Below are positions 35,051 through 45,208 of a stretch of DNA of 64,000 nucleotides, piece after piece. The stretch is from Bordetella genomosp. 13. Lineage in GTDB: Bacteria > Pseudomonadota > Gammaproteobacteria > Burkholderiales > Burkholderiaceae_B. Every line of letters starts with the position of its first letter. Within the stretch, counting starts at the first letter, position 1. The stretch spans positions 1 to 64,000 of the forward strand of contig NZ_VEHL01000011.1 of NCBI RefSeq assembly GCF_007679965.1, given 5' to 3'. The translations under genes and the position numbers were made by a program. The notes beneath the pieces were generated by a model. It ran no database searches. It saw only the letters and a program-made list of their open reading frames with translations, and had not been told where the DNA came from.

Positions 35051-35620
35051 ATGAAGAAGTTCCTGTTCGACCTGTTCCCGCTGTTCCTGTTCTTCGCGGC
35101 CTACAAGTTCGCCGACCTCTACGTGGCCACCGGCGTGGCCATGGCCGCCTCGGTGGCGCAGGTCGCGTGGCTGCGCATCCGGGGCAAGCCCATCGAGGCC
35201 ACCCACTGGATCGGCCTGTCCGTGATCCTCGTCTTCGGCGGCGCCACGCTGTGGCTGCACAACGACGCCTTCATCAAGTGGAAGCCCACCGTCCTGTACT
35301 GGCTGTTCGCCGCCGTGCTGCTGGGCGCTCGCCTGCTCGCGGGCCGCAACCTGATGCGCACCCTGATGGGCACGCAGATCGCCCTGCCCGACGCCGTCTG
35401 GGACAAGGTCAACTGGGCGTGGATCCTGTTCTTCGCGCTCAGCGGCGTGCTGAACCTGTACGTGGCCTTCTCGGGCCAGTTCACCGAAGAGCAATGGGTC
35501 AGCTTCAAGGCCTTCGGCCAGATGGGCCTGATGATCGTCTTCGTCATCGCCCAGTCGGTCTATCTGGGGCGGCACATCCGCCCCGTGGAATCCGTGCCCG
35601 ACGACAAGGCCAAGGACTGA
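35051..35620 (+). CDS. yciB: YciB/IspZ-type inner-membrane septation protein
   Basis: The 189-residue protein starts MKKFLFDLFPLFLFFAAYK, has five or six hydrophobic segments and carries the family motif GTQIALPDAVWDKVNWAW near residue 110. YciB (formerly IspZ) affects envelope integrity and septation in E. coli and Shigella. It begins 16 bases after msrB and is followed 13 bases later by a bolA-like gene, matching an order seen in other betaproteobacteria. Confidence 0.95.
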   Translation: MKKFLFDLFPLFLFFAAYKFADLYVATGVAMAASVAQVAWLRIRGKPIEATHWIGLSVILVFGGATLWLHNDAFIKWKPTVLYWLFAAVLLGARLLAGRNLMRTLMGTQIALPDAVWDKVNWAWILFFALSGVLNLYVAFSGQFTEEQWVSFKAFGQMGLMIVFVIAQSVYLGRHIRPVESVPDDKAKD

Positions 35621-35633
35621 TCCCGCTTCCATC

Positions 35634-35909
35634 ATGACCGACGACACCGACCGCATTGCCCTGATCCGCGGCCGCCTGGCCGCGCTGGAACCGCTCGAAC
35701 TGGACATCCGCGACGACTCGCACCTGCATGCCGGCCATGCCGGCGCGCAGGGCGGCGCCGGCCATTACCACGTGCGCATCGTGGCCTCCTGCTTCGCCGG
35801 CCTGTCGCACGTGGCCCGCCACAGGCTGGTGTATCATCATTTGCAAGATCTCATCCCCCATCCCATCCACGCGCTAGCGCTCGACGCACAGCCGCCCTCT
35901 TCCCTGTAA
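35634..35909 (+). CDS. BolA-family protein
   Basis: The 91-residue protein is a BolA/IbaG domain: RIALIRGRLAALEPLELDIRDDSHLHAGHAGA, a beta strand (HYHVRIVASCFAGLSHVARHRLVYHHL) and the HALALDA end. The conserved histidines can bind [2Fe-2S] clusters together with monothiol glutaredoxins. Its place between yciB and a periplasmic parvulin is conserved in the order. Confidence 0.93.
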   Translation: MTDDTDRIALIRGRLAALEPLELDIRDDSHLHAGHAGAQGGAGHYHVRIVASCFAGLSHVARHRLVYHHLQDLIPHPIHALALDAQPPSSL

Positions 35910-35927
35910 ATCCCACAAAGGACATCC

Positions 35928-36704
35928 ATGAAACGCCTCATCATGCTGGCTGCGGCGTGCGCCGTTGCCGCGCCCGCTTTCGCGCAGAACGTGGCTACCG
36001 TCAACGGCAAGGCCATCACGCAGAAGAGCCTGGACGAATTCGTCAAGCTGCTGGTCACGCAGGGTGCCACCGACTCGCCGCAGCTGCGCGAGCAGGTCAA
36101 GCAGGAGATGATCAATCGCCAGGTGTTCGTGCAGGCCGCCGAGAAGCAGGGCATCGCCAAGCAGCCCGACGTGCAGACCGAGCTGGAACTGGCTCGCCAG
36201 GGCATCCTGGTGCGTTCGCTGATGGCCGGCTACCTGGAAAAGCATCCCGTCACCGACGCGCAGGTGCAGGCCCAGTACGACAAGCTGAAGAAGGAACAGG
36301 CCGGCAAGCAGGAATTCAAGGTCCGCCACATCCTGGTCAAGGATGAAAAGACCGCCAACGACCTGCTGGCCCAGATCAAGTCGGACAAGACCAAGTTCGA
36401 CGACCTGGCCAAGAAGAATTCGCAGGATCCCGGCAGCGCCGAGCGCGGCGGCGACCTGGGCTGGGCGCCCCCCACCAACTACGTGCCCCCGTTCGCGGAT
36501 GCCGTGCAGAAGCTGAAGAAGGGCGAACTGGCCGACAAGCCGGTGCAAACCCAGTTCGGCTGGCACATCATCCAGGTCGACGACACCCGCCCGGTGGAAT
36601 TCCCCCCGCTGGAACAGGTCAAGCCGCAACTGGAAGAAATGCTGCGCCAGCAGACGCTCAGCGCCTTCCAGAAGGACCTGCGCGACAAGGCCAAGGTGCA
36701 GTAA
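35928..36704 (+). CDS. periplasmic parvulin-type peptidyl-prolyl isomerase (Par27-like)
   Basis: The 258-residue precursor has a signal peptide (MKRLIMLAAACAVAAPAFAQ), a helical N-terminal chaperone region and one rotamase domain (about residues 128-225, FKVRHILVKDEKTANDLL to FGWHIIQVDD). Architecture and size match Par27 of Bordetella pertussis, a chaperone for outer-membrane and secreted proteins. It ends the msrB-yciB-bolA run and is followed by a bidirectional terminator. Confidence 0.93.
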   Translation: MKRLIMLAAACAVAAPAFAQNVATVNGKAITQKSLDEFVKLLVTQGATDSPQLREQVKQEMINRQVFVQAAEKQGIAKQPDVQTELELARQGILVRSLMAGYLEKHPVTDAQVQAQYDKLKKEQAGKQEFKVRHILVKDEKTANDLLAQIKSDKTKFDDLAKKNSQDPGSAERGGDLGWAPPTNYVPPFADAVQKLKKGELADKPVQTQFGWHIIQVDDTRPVEFPPLEQVKPQLEEMLRQQTLSAFQKDLRDKAKVQ

Positions 36705-36727
36705 GACGGTTTCTCCGTCCAACGGCA

Positions 36728-36755
36728 AAACAGCCCGCTTTCATGCGGGCTGTTT
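36728..36755. terminator. bidirectional intrinsic terminator between par27-like gene and ligA
   Basis: AAACAGCCCGC (36728-36738), loop TTTCAT, GCGGGCTGTTT (36745-36755): a perfect 11-pair stem with A- and T-rich sides, placed between convergent genes ending at 36704 and 36777. Confidence 0.9.
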
Positions 36756-36776
36756 CATTTCTGCTGCCGCGTACGC

Positions 36777-38882
36777 CTACCCCTGCCCCAGCAACGCCTT
36801 CAAACCATCCTCGTCCAGGATGGTCACGCCCAGTTCCTGGGCCTTCTTCAGCTTGCTGCCGGCATCCTCGCCCGACACCACGTAGGCGGTCTTCTTCGAC
36901 ACCGAGCCGCTGACCTTGCCGCCCGCGGCTTGGATGTGCATGGTGGCTTCCTCGCGCGTCCAGGTGGGCATGGTGCCCGTCAGCACGAAGGTCTTGCCGG
37001 CCAGCGCCGTGCCCTGCGGCTCGGACTCGGCCGCGGGTTCGACGCCCTGCTGGCGCAACTGCTCGACGATTTCGCGGTTGTGCGGCTCGGCGAAGAAGCG
37101 GTGGATCGAGCCCGCCACCACGGGCCCCACGTCGGGCACGGCCAGCAACGCCTCTTCGTCGGCGTTCATCACGCCGTCGATCGACCCGAAATGGCGCGCC
37201 GTGTCGCGCGCGGTGGTCTCGCCGACGTGGCGGATGCCCAGCGCGAACAACAGGCGGCCCAGCGTGGGCTGACGCGCGCGGTCGATGGCCTGCACCAGGT
37301 TCTCGGCGGACTTCTCGCCCATGCGGTCCAGCGCGGCCAGCTCCGGCGCCTTCAGGCTGTAGAGATCGGCCAGCGACTTCACGCGGCCGCTGTCCACGAG
37401 CTGGTCCACCAGCTTCTCGCCCAGGCCTTCGATGTCCAGCGCCTTGCGGCCGGCCGCATGGTACAGGGTCTGCTTGCGCTGCGCGGCGCAGAACAGGCCG
37501 CCCGTGCAGCGTGCGATGGCCTCGTCTTCCAGGCGCTCGATGGCGGAGCCGCACACGGGACATTGCGTGGGCATGACGAACAGCGGCAGGTCGCCCTCGC
37601 GCTTGTCCAGCACCGGGCCCACCACTTCGGGGATCACGTCGCCCGCACGGCGCACGATCACCGTGTCGCCCACGCGCACGTCCTTGCGGCGGATCTCGTC
37701 CTCGTTGTGCAGCGTGGCGTTGGTGACGGTGACGCCGCCCACGAACACGGGCTTCAGCCGCGCCACTGGTGTGATGGCGCCGGTGCGGCCGACCTGCACC
37801 TCGATGTCCAGCAGTTCGGTGCTGGCCTCTTCGGCCGGGAACTTGTGGGCCAGCGCGAAGCGCGGCGCGCGCGCCACGAAACCCAGCACGCGCTGGGCCG
37901 GTAGCGAATCGACCTTGTAGACCACGCCGTCGATGTCGTAGGGCAGCGTCGCGCGGAGCTTGCCGACGCGCTCGTAGAACGCCAGCAGGCCCGCGGCGCC
38001 CTCGGCGCGATGGTTGTGCCGCGCGTTCACCGGCAGGCCCAGCTCGGCCAGCCAGTCCAGCATGTCGCCGTGGCGGTCGCGCGGCAGCGTGGACGCCTCG
38101 CGCACGCCGGGCGCGGGTTCGTCGTATCGATCAGATTCGCCGCGCGGCAGGCCCTGCACCTCGCCCCAGCTGTAGGCATAGAAGCGCAGCGGTCGCTGCG
38201 CGGTGATGCGCGGATCCAGCTGGCGCAGGCTGCCGGCGGCGGCATTGCGCGGATTGACGAAGACCTTCTCGCCGCGCTCGGCCTGCGCCGCGTTCAGGCG
38301 GTCGAAGTCGGCGCGGTTCATCAGCACTTCGCCGCGCACTTCCAGCACCCTGGGCGCATTGCCCTTCAGGCGCAGCGGGATGGCGCGGATGGTGCGGATG
38401 TTGGCGGTGACGTCCTCGCCGGTCTGCCCGTCGCCGCGCGTGGCGGCCTGGACCAGGCGCCCGTCTTCATAGCGCAGGCTGATGGCCAGGCCGTCCAGCT
38501 TCAGTTCGCAGAAATAGGCTGCCTGCGCCTCGGCGCCCAGCAGGCCGGCGCTGCGCAGCGTATCGGACACGCGCTTGTCGAACGCGGCGACGTCGTCTTC
38601 CTCGAAGGCATTGCCCAGCGACAGCATGGGCACCGCGTGGCGCACGCTGCCGAACTCGGCCAGCGGCGCGGCGCCGACGCGCTGCGTGGGCGACTCGGGC
38701 GTGACCAGCTCGGGATGCTCGGTCTCGATGGCCACCAGCTCGCGCATCAGCGCGTCGTAGTCGGCATCGGAGATGGAAGGCGCGTCCTGGATGTAGTAGC
38801 GGACGTTGTGCTGCTCGATCTCGGTACGCAGGACCGCGGCCCGTTCGGCCGGCGTGGGCGGGGTGTGCTTGCTATCCGTCAT
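36777..38882 (-). CDS. ligA: NAD-dependent DNA ligase
   Basis: The 701-residue ligase has the adenylation lysine K128 in CELKLDGL, an OB fold near 330-410, the four-Cys zinc finger (CPVCGSAIERL... to CAAQR), helix-hairpin-helix repeats (about 460-600) and a C-terminal BRCT domain. It seals nicks in replication and repair. A short insertion around RYDEPAPGVREASTLPRDRHG (about 255-275) makes it slightly longer than E. coli LigA (671). It is the third gene of smc-zipA-ligA. Confidence 0.98.
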   Translation of the reverse strand: MTDSKHTPPTPAERAAVLRTEIEQHNVRYYIQDAPSISDADYDALMRELVAIETEHPELVTPESPTQRVGAAPLAEFGSVRHAVPMLSLGNAFEEDDVAAFDKRVSDTLRSAGLLGAEAQAAYFCELKLDGLAISLRYEDGRLVQAATRGDGQTGEDVTANIRTIRAIPLRLKGNAPRVLEVRGEVLMNRADFDRLNAAQAERGEKVFVNPRNAAAGSLRQLDPRITAQRPLRFYAYSWGEVQGLPRGESDRYDEPAPGVREASTLPRDRHGDMLDWLAELGLPVNARHNHRAEGAAGLLAFYERVGKLRATLPYDIDGVVYKVDSLPAQRVLGFVARAPRFALAHKFPAEEASTELLDIEVQVGRTGAITPVARLKPVFVGGVTVTNATLHNEDEIRRKDVRVGDTVIVRRAGDVIPEVVGPVLDKREGDLPLFVMPTQCPVCGSAIERLEDEAIARCTGGLFCAAQRKQTLYHAAGRKALDIEGLGEKLVDQLVDSGRVKSLADLYSLKAPELAALDRMGEKSAENLVQAIDRARQPTLGRLLFALGIRHVGETTARDTARHFGSIDGVMNADEEALLAVPDVGPVVAGSIHRFFAEPHNREIVEQLRQQGVEPAAESEPQGTALAGKTFVLTGTMPTWTREEATMHIQAAGGKVSGSVSKKTAYVVSGEDAGSKLKKAQELGVTILDEDGLKALLGQG

Positions 38883-38942
38883 TGCGTGTCCTGGATCCGG
38901 CGCGGGCGACCTGGCGCGCGCCGCCGGACCGCCGGATGAAAA

Positions 38943-40010
38943 TCAAGAAAATACCCGCAGCGCGCGTTCGCCGCCCGCCGGCAGTCCGGCCTGTTCGAGC
39001 TGCTGGAACAGCACCTGCAGGCGCTCGTCGATGACCTCGTCCGCGCCCTGCGCCAGCGGCTTGCCCTGGTCGTCGACCAGGTCGGCATCCAGGCGTTCGG
39101 ACAGCTCGCGGCCCACGTCGACCATGCGGCCGAAGGCGTGCGGGTCGGCCGGGCTGCACGGCACGTCCAGCAGCAGGTACAGGCGGTCGACCACCGCGCC
39201 GCCGGCTTCGAGCGGCGCGCCGTCGGCGCGCGACAGCGAGAAGCGCGCCACGCCCGTGTCGGCCAGCCAGGCCAGGCGCGGGCCGTCGACGGAGAACCCC
39301 AGCGACATCGCGGCGGACAGCACGTCGGAGGCGGATCGCGGGGCGCGCATCACCAGCGTCAGGCCCACCTGCGTGTCCAGCGCGGCGCAGGTGTCGTCCA
39401 GGCGCGCGGCCTGCTCGAGCGCGGCCTGCTGGTCGGGACTTTCGATGGTGCCGTCGAAGCGGTCGGCCAGGTCCTGCGCACGCGCCCAGGCCTGAGACCA
39501 TTCGATGGCGTTCAGCGCGCCGCTGCGGTTGGCCAGCAGCACGGCCAGTTGAAGGGAGACGTACAGCTCCTGCACGTGCACGCGGGCACGGTGGCGATGG
39601 CCATCGGTCTCGGCGAAAACGCGCAAGGGCTTGCGGCCCACGCTGCGCAGTCCTTGCAGATAAGGCAGCAGGTCGGAGCCGCGCACCGGCTCGCTGAAGT
39701 GGACCTCGATGACCACCTCGCAGGCGGGATCGGGTTCCTGGGCATCGTCGGCCTCGGCCGACGGCGCCTCGGCGGACGCCACCGCACTGTTCGAGCCGAT
39801 TCCGGGCTCGCGGCGCGTCGGGCCGGCGGCGCCCACGGACGCCGCGCCCGCGCGGAATTCGCCGGCGCCCAGAAGGGGGTCCTGCTCGGAACCTGGAAAC
39901 TGCGCCTGCATCCTGCGGCGCACCCGGCGGTCCTGCCACCAGTTGAACCCCAGCACCAACAGGATGAACAGCACACCCAGGGCTATCAGCCCGATCTGCA
40001 AATCGCTCAT
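38943..40010 (-). CDS. zipA: cell division protein ZipA
   Basis: The 355-residue protein has an N-terminal membrane anchor (SDLQIGLIALGVLFILLVLG, residues 2-21), a short basic segment, an Ala/Pro-rich linker and a C-terminal ZipA domain (about 210-345, LTLVMRAPRSASDVLSAAMS). An extra region (about 100-195) lies between linker and FtsZ-binding domain. ZipA tethers FtsZ to the inner membrane. The smc-zipA-ligA order is common in betaproteobacteria and supports the call despite low sequence conservation. Confidence 0.92.
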   Translation of the reverse strand: MSDLQIGLIALGVLFILLVLGFNWWQDRRVRRRMQAQFPGSEQDPLLGAGEFRAGAASVGAAGPTRREPGIGSNSAVASAEAPSAEADDAQEPDPACEVVIEVHFSEPVRGSDLLPYLQGLRSVGRKPLRVFAETDGHRHRARVHVQELYVSLQLAVLLANRSGALNAIEWSQAWARAQDLADRFDGTIESPDQQAALEQAARLDDTCAALDTQVGLTLVMRAPRSASDVLSAAMSLGFSVDGPRLAWLADTGVARFSLSRADGAPLEAGGAVVDRLYLLLDVPCSPADPHAFGRMVDVGRELSERLDADLVDDQGKPLAQGADEVIDERLQVLFQQLEQAGLPAGGERALRVFS

Positions 40011-40051
40011 GTATCAATTCCGCGCGCGGGGCGCGTCTATCACTCCAGGGG

Positions 40052-43000
40052 TTACGCTTCGACCGCCATCTGCACGGCCGAATCGATATCTACGGCAACG
40101 ATACGCGAAACGCCCTGTTCCTGCATGGTCACGCCGACCAATTGCTTGGCCATCTGCATGGCGATCTTGTTATGAGATATGAACAGGAACTGCGTCTGCT
40201 CGCTCATGGCGCTGACCAGATTCGCATAACGTTCGGTATTGGCGTCGTCCAGCGGCGCATCCACCTCGTCGAGCAGGCAGAAGGGCGCGGGGTTCAGCTT
40301 GAACAGCGCGAACACCAGCGCGGTCGCCGTCAGCGCCTTCTCGCCGCCCGACAGCAGGTGGATGGTGCTGTTGCGCTTGCCGGGCGGCTGCGCCATGACC
40401 TGCACGCCGGCATCCAGGATCTCGTCGCCGGTCATGGTCAGCCTGGCTTCGCCGCCGCCGAACAGCCGCGGGAACAGTTCGCCGAAATGACCGTTGACGG
40501 TGTCGAAGGTCTCTTGCAGCAGCTCGCGCGTCTCGCGGTCGATCTTGCGGATGGCGTCCTCGAGGGTCTCCATCGCGGTCAACAGGTCTTGCTGCTGCGA
40601 ATCGAGGAAGGTCTTGCGTTCGCGGGACGTGGTCAGCTCGTCCAGGGCGGCCAGGTTGACCGAGCCCAGCGCGTCGATCTGGCGCGAGATGCGGCCCACT
40701 TCGGATTGCAGCCAGCTGGCGCGGCGCCATTCGTCGGGCCGGTCGGCCAGGTCGCGGGCCAGCGCCTCGCGGTCCACCTCGCGGGCGTTGAGCTGCTCGG
40801 TGAATTGTTCCTCGGCCAGCCGCGCGGCCTGCTCGTCCAGCTGCAGCTGCGTGATGCGGTTGCGCAAGGGCTCCAGCGCGCGCTCTTGCTGCACGCGCTC
40901 TTCGTCGGCGGCGCGCAGGCCGGCGGACAGGTTGTCCAGCTCCTGGCGCGCGCGCGTCAGGGCTTCCTCGCGTTCGGCGCGCTGCTCCAGCGCATCCTGC
41001 AGGCCGGCCTGCGAGGCCGATGCGTCCAGCTCGGACAGGTCCGCCTCGAGCTGTTCCATTTCGGTCCGGCCGCGATGGCTCTGGTCCGCCGCCAGTTGCC
41101 GGTTGCGCTGCAGGTCGGCGATGCGCGCCTGCACGCTGCGCTCGGCGAATTCGGATTCCTGCGCGGCGCGCTCGAGCTCGCGCAGGCGCGTGCGGGCGGC
41201 CTCTGCCTGGGCAGCCAGGTCTTCGCCGGCCATCTCCGCATCGGAGAAGCGCGTCTGGTGCTCGGCCAGCTCGCCGTCCAGCGTCTCGAAGCGGGCCTCG
41301 GCCTCTTCGCGAGTGGCGCGCAGGTCTTCCTCGTGCGCGGCCAGTTCGTCCAGGTCCTGGCGCAGGCGCGCGGCGCGCTCGCCGGACTGCTCGGCCTGCT
41401 GCTGCAGGCGCGAATGCTCGAGCTGGATGTCGTGCACGCGGCGCGTGACTTCGGCCACGCGCTGGCGCGCCGGCGCGATGGCCTGCGAGACCTGCTGCCA
41501 GCCGGCCTCGGCGCGCGCCACGGCGCCGCGCGACTGGTCGGTGATCAGCTGCTGGGCCTTGATCTCGCGCTGCAGGTTCTCGATCTCCTGCTGGCGGCCC
41601 AGCATGCCGGCCTGCTCGGAGTCGGGCGCATAGAAGCGCACGCTGTGGCCGTCGACCACGTGGCCGGCCTTGACCACGCAGACGGCGCCCTCGGGCAATG
41701 CGGCGCGGCCGGCCAGGGCCTGGGCCAGGTCGGCAGCGGTGTAGACGTTGCGCAGCCAGTCGTTCAGCAGCGTCTTCAGGTCGGGATCGGTGATGCGCAG
41801 CAGGCTGGCCAGCGGCGTCAGGCCGGCGGGCGCGGCCGGCACCGGCGCGGGCGTGGGCAACTGGTAGAAGGCCAGGCGGGCAGGCGGCGCGTCATCGGCG
41901 AAGGCGCGCGCCCAATCCAGGTTGCGCACTTCCAGCGCGGCCATGCGCTCGCGCAGCATGGCCTCCAGCGCGGTTTCCCAGCCGGGTTCGACGTGCAGCT
42001 TCTGCCACAGGCGCGACAGGCCGGCCAGCTCGTGGCGCGCCAGCCAGGGCTCGAGCGCCCCCTGCTTCTGCACGTCCTCCTGCAGCTTGACCAGTGCGGA
42101 CAGGCGCGCTTCCAGGCGCGCCAGGCTTTGCACTTCCTGCTGCGCCGCGCCCTGGGCACGGCTGCGTTCGGCATCGGCCTCGGGCACGCGGCCCTCGAGC
42201 TCGGCCAGTTCGGCCTGCGCCTCTTCAAGCTGGTCTTCGCCGGCGGCGCGGTCGCCGGCCAGTTGTTCCAGGCGGGCGGGATCCGGGGCATGCAGCTCGC
42301 GCAGTTCCTGCTGCAGGCGCTCGCGGCGTTGCTCCAGCGTCTGCAGCTGGCGGTCGGCGTCGCGCTGGCTTTGCGCGGCCAGCGCCAGGTTCTGCTCGAC
42401 TCGCGCCAGGTCGCCGCGCATGGCGTCGCGCGAGGCCGCGGCTTCGCGCACGCGCGCCTCGATGCCGGGCAGCGCCGCCTGGGCGTCCTCGGCCCGCGCA
42501 CGCGCCTCTTCGGTGCGCGCGGCGCCCGCGGCCAGGTCTTCCTCGGCCTGGGCGATCTGTTCGATGCAATGTTCCTGCTGGGCGCCCCACTCGGCGATCT
42601 GCGATTCCAGCTGCTGGCGGCGCGCCTGCAGGCGATTGCGCGAATCGACCACGTGGCGGATCTCGGCCTCGAGCCGGCTGACCTGGGCATTGGCCTCGTA
42701 CAACTGGCCCTGGGCGGCGTGCACGGCATCGCCAGCCGCATAGTGGGCCTGGCGGTGGGATTCGAGCGCGGCCTCGCCTGCGCGCAGGCTGGCGGTGGCG
42801 GCTTCCAGCGCGTTCTGCGCCTGCGCCATGTCCTGGCTCTTGCGCTGGCGCTCGTCGCGGGCGCCGGTTTCCTTCAGCAGCCACAGCGCGTACTGTTTCT
42901 TCTCGCCGTCGGCCTGCAATTCACGGTACTGGCGGGCCACTTCCGCCTGGGCCTCGAGCTTCTCCAGCTGGCTGCCCAGCTCGCGCAGGATGTCCTCGAC

Positions 43001-43579
43001 GCGCGTCAGGTTCTCGCGCGTGTCGGACAGGCGGTTCTCGGTCTCGCGGCGGCGCTCCTTGTAGCGCGACACGCCCGCGGCCTCTTCGAGGAACACCCGC
43101 AGTTCTTCGGGCTTGGCCTCGATCAGGCGGTTGATCATGCCCTGGCCGATGATGGCGTAGCCGCGCGCGCCCAGGCCGGTGCCCAGGAAGATGTCGTGGA
43201 TGTCGCGCCGCCGGACCTGCTGGTTGTTGACGTAGTAGCTGCTGGTGCCGTCGCGCGTGAGCACGCGGCGCACGGCGATCTCGGCGTAGGTGCTCCACTG
43301 CCCCGCGGCACGGCCTTCGCTGTTGTCGAACACCATCTCGACCGAGGCGCGGGCCGCCGGCTTGCGGTTGCCCGAGCCGTTGAAGATCACGTCCTGCATC
43401 GACTCGCCGCGCAGCTCCGAGGCCTTCGCCTCGCCCAGCACCCAACGCACCGCGTCGATGATGTTGGATTTGCCGCAGCCGTTCGGCCCCACCACGCCGA
43501 CCAGCTGGCTGGGGACGGGAATGACGGTGGGGTCGACGAACGACTTGAATCCGGCGAGTTTGAGCTGGGTAAGGCGCAC
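40052..43579 (-). CDS. smc: chromosome segregation ATPase SMC
   Basis: The 1175-residue protein has an N-terminal Walker A (GPNGCGKSN, residues 31-39), long coiled coils (about 170-500 and 670-1000), a hinge near 520-650 and the C-terminal ABC signature LLSGGEKALTATAL with Walker B CLLDEVDAPLD. A GTG at 43579 opens the family-conserved RLTQLKLAGFKSF; the upstream ATG at 43741 would add 54 non-conserved residues. No scpA or scpB is in the window. The 276 bases to the divergent lplT gene should hold both promoters. Confidence 0.97.
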   Translation of the reverse strand: MRLTQLKLAGFKSFVDPTVIPVPSQLVGVVGPNGCGKSNIIDAVRWVLGEAKASELRGESMQDVIFNGSGNRKPAARASVEMVFDNSEGRAAGQWSTYAEIAVRRVLTRDGTSSYYVNNQQVRRRDIHDIFLGTGLGARGYAIIGQGMINRLIEAKPEELRVFLEEAAGVSRYKERRRETENRLSDTRENLTRVEDILRELGSQLEKLEAQAEVARQYRELQADGEKKQYALWLLKETGARDERQRKSQDMAQAQNALEAATASLRAGEAALESHRQAHYAAGDAVHAAQGQLYEANAQVSRLEAEIRHVVDSRNRLQARRQQLESQIAEWGAQQEHCIEQIAQAEEDLAAGAARTEEARARAEDAQAALPGIEARVREAAASRDAMRGDLARVEQNLALAAQSQRDADRQLQTLEQRRERLQQELRELHAPDPARLEQLAGDRAAGEDQLEEAQAELAELEGRVPEADAERSRAQGAAQQEVQSLARLEARLSALVKLQEDVQKQGALEPWLARHELAGLSRLWQKLHVEPGWETALEAMLRERMAALEVRNLDWARAFADDAPPARLAFYQLPTPAPVPAAPAGLTPLASLLRITDPDLKTLLNDWLRNVYTAADLAQALAGRAALPEGAVCVVKAGHVVDGHSVRFYAPDSEQAGMLGRQQEIENLQREIKAQQLITDQSRGAVARAEAGWQQVSQAIAPARQRVAEVTRRVHDIQLEHSRLQQQAEQSGERAARLRQDLDELAAHEEDLRATREEAEARFETLDGELAEHQTRFSDAEMAGEDLAAQAEAARTRLRELERAAQESEFAERSVQARIADLQRNRQLAADQSHRGRTEMEQLEADLSELDASASQAGLQDALEQRAEREEALTRARQELDNLSAGLRAADEERVQQERALEPLRNRITQLQLDEQAARLAEEQFTEQLNAREVDREALARDLADRPDEWRRASWLQSEVGRISRQIDALGSVNLAALDELTTSRERKTFLDSQQQDLLTAMETLEDAIRKIDRETRELLQETFDTVNGHFGELFPRLFGGGEARLTMTGDEILDAGVQVMAQPPGKRNSTIHLLSGGEKALTATALVFALFKLNPAPFCLLDEVDAPLDDANTERYANLVSAMSEQTQFLFISHNKIAMQMAKQLVGVTMQEQGVSRIVAVDIDSAVQMAVEA

Positions 43580-43855
43580 AGTACGATGACGGGGCGGTTG
43601 TCTGGAAAGGAAAGATTGAGCGGCGACGCGGGGCCGAAGCGCCCGGATACGAAAGCGGCCCCTGGGGGCCGGCGGATACGGGTCGTATGATACCCCAGGC
43701 GCCTGCGTGGACGGCCAGGAACCGCGCGCGGCCCGCGGCATCCGGGGATATGCCCGGGGTAGCGCGGACTCACTCGGACGCTATACTCGCTGACACTTGT
43801 CGTACAGCACAACTTTCCGCCCACAGGCAGTGCCGAGGGCAGCGGGGACATCCTT

Positions 43856-45169
43856 TTGAAACGCGGGTTTTATCTGGTCATGGCCGCGCAGGCCTTCTCG
43901 TCCATGGCGGACAACGCGCTGTTCATCGCGGCGATCGCCCTGATCCAGGAATTGCGCGGTCCCGACTGGATGGCGCCGATGATGAAGTGGACCTTCGCGC
44001 TGGCCTACGTGGTGCTGGCCGCCTTCGTGGGGGCCGTGGCCGACACCTTCCCCAAGGGCCGCGTCATGTTCGTCACCAACGCCATGAAGGTCGGCGGCTG
44101 CCTGCTGATGTTCTCGTACGCCAGCGTGGGCCTGTCCCACGACCTGCAGACCTTCCTGGTGTGCCTGGCCTATGCCGTGGTGGGCATCGGCGCCGCGGCC
44201 TACTCGCCGGCCAAGTACGGCATCGTCACCGAGATGCTGCCGCCCGACAAGCTGGTGGTGGGCAACAGCTGGATCGAAGGCCTGACCGTGCTGTCCATCA
44301 TCATCGGCACCGTGCTGGGCGGCGCGCTGATCTCGCCCAAGGTGTCCCAGGCGCTGCTGCTGCATCCCACCATCGGCAAGCTGGTCCATACGCCCGCCGA
44401 GGCCGCCATCCTGGTCATCTCGGTGGTCTACCTGCTGGCCGCGCTGTGCAACCTGCTGATCCCTCCCACCCATGTGCGCTATCCGCCGCAGCAGAAGAAC
44501 CCCGTCAAGCTGGTGCGCGCCTTCACCGGCTACGTGCGCGTGCTGTGGCGCGACAAGCTCGGCCAGATCTCGCTGGCCGTCACCACCCTGTTCTGGGGCG
44601 CGGGCGCCACGCTGCAGCTGATCGTCATCGAGTGGGGCCGCGACCACCTGGGCTACCGGCTGGACCAGGCCTCCATCCTGATGGGCGTGGCCGCCGTGGG
44701 CACCGTGGTCGGCTCGGTGCTGGCCGGCCGCATCCCGCTGCGCAAGGCGCTGTGCGTATTGCCGGTGGGCGCGTCGATGGGCCTGGTCGTGCTGCTGATG
44801 CCGCTGGTGTACACGCCCTGGGCCGTCTACCTGCTGCTGCTGCTGATCGGCGGCCTGGCCGGGTTCTTCGTCGTGCCCATGAACGCGCTGCTGCAGCACC
44901 GCGGCCACGTGCTGCTGTCGGCGGGCCATTCCATCGCGGTGCAGAACTTCAACGAGCAGCTCAACATCCTGCTGATGGTGGCCATGTACTCGCTGATGCT
45001 GTGGCTGAACATGTCGATCAACACCATCATCGTCGTCTTCGGGCTGATCGTCTTCACCCTGATGACGGTGGTGATGTACTGGTGCCGCCTGAACCGCCGC
45101 GCGCATCCCGACATGGTGGACCAGATCGGCCAGGAAGGCCACGGCAAGGCGCTAAGCGGCGAGCACTGA
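43856..45169 (+). CDS. lplT: lysophospholipid transporter LplT
   Basis: The 437-residue MFS protein matches LplT: MAAQAFSSMADNALFIAAIAL at the N-terminus, KGRVMFVTNAMKVGG, AYSPAKYGIVTEM and GGLAGFFVVPMNALLQHRGH near residue 340. LplT flips lysophosphatidylethanolamine inward for re-acylation; in enterobacteria it is next to aas, which is absent here. The start is probably TTG at 43856, because the first in-frame ATG (codon 9) would cut into the first helix. TATACT at 43782-43787 is a possible -10. Confidence 0.93.
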   Translation: MKRGFYLVMAAQAFSSMADNALFIAAIALIQELRGPDWMAPMMKWTFALAYVVLAAFVGAVADTFPKGRVMFVTNAMKVGGCLLMFSYASVGLSHDLQTFLVCLAYAVVGIGAAAYSPAKYGIVTEMLPPDKLVVGNSWIEGLTVLSIIIGTVLGGALISPKVSQALLLHPTIGKLVHTPAEAAILVISVVYLLAALCNLLIPPTHVRYPPQQKNPVKLVRAFTGYVRVLWRDKLGQISLAVTTLFWGAGATLQLIVIEWGRDHLGYRLDQASILMGVAAVGTVVGSVLAGRIPLRKALCVLPVGASMGLVVLLMPLVYTPWAVYLLLLLIGGLAGFFVVPMNALLQHRGHVLLSAGHSIAVQNFNEQLNILLMVAMYSLMLWLNMSINTIIVVFGLIVFTLMTVVMYWCRLNRRAHPDMVDQIGQEGHGKALSGEH

Positions 45170-45208
45170 GCCTGGTGCCCGGGGGGCATGCCCGGCAGCA
45201 GGAAAAGG

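Noticed and set aside
40142..43690. 1182-codon plus-strand frame
   Set aside because: Antisense shadow of smc with no domain resemblance; smc has intact Walker A, hinge and signature motifs.
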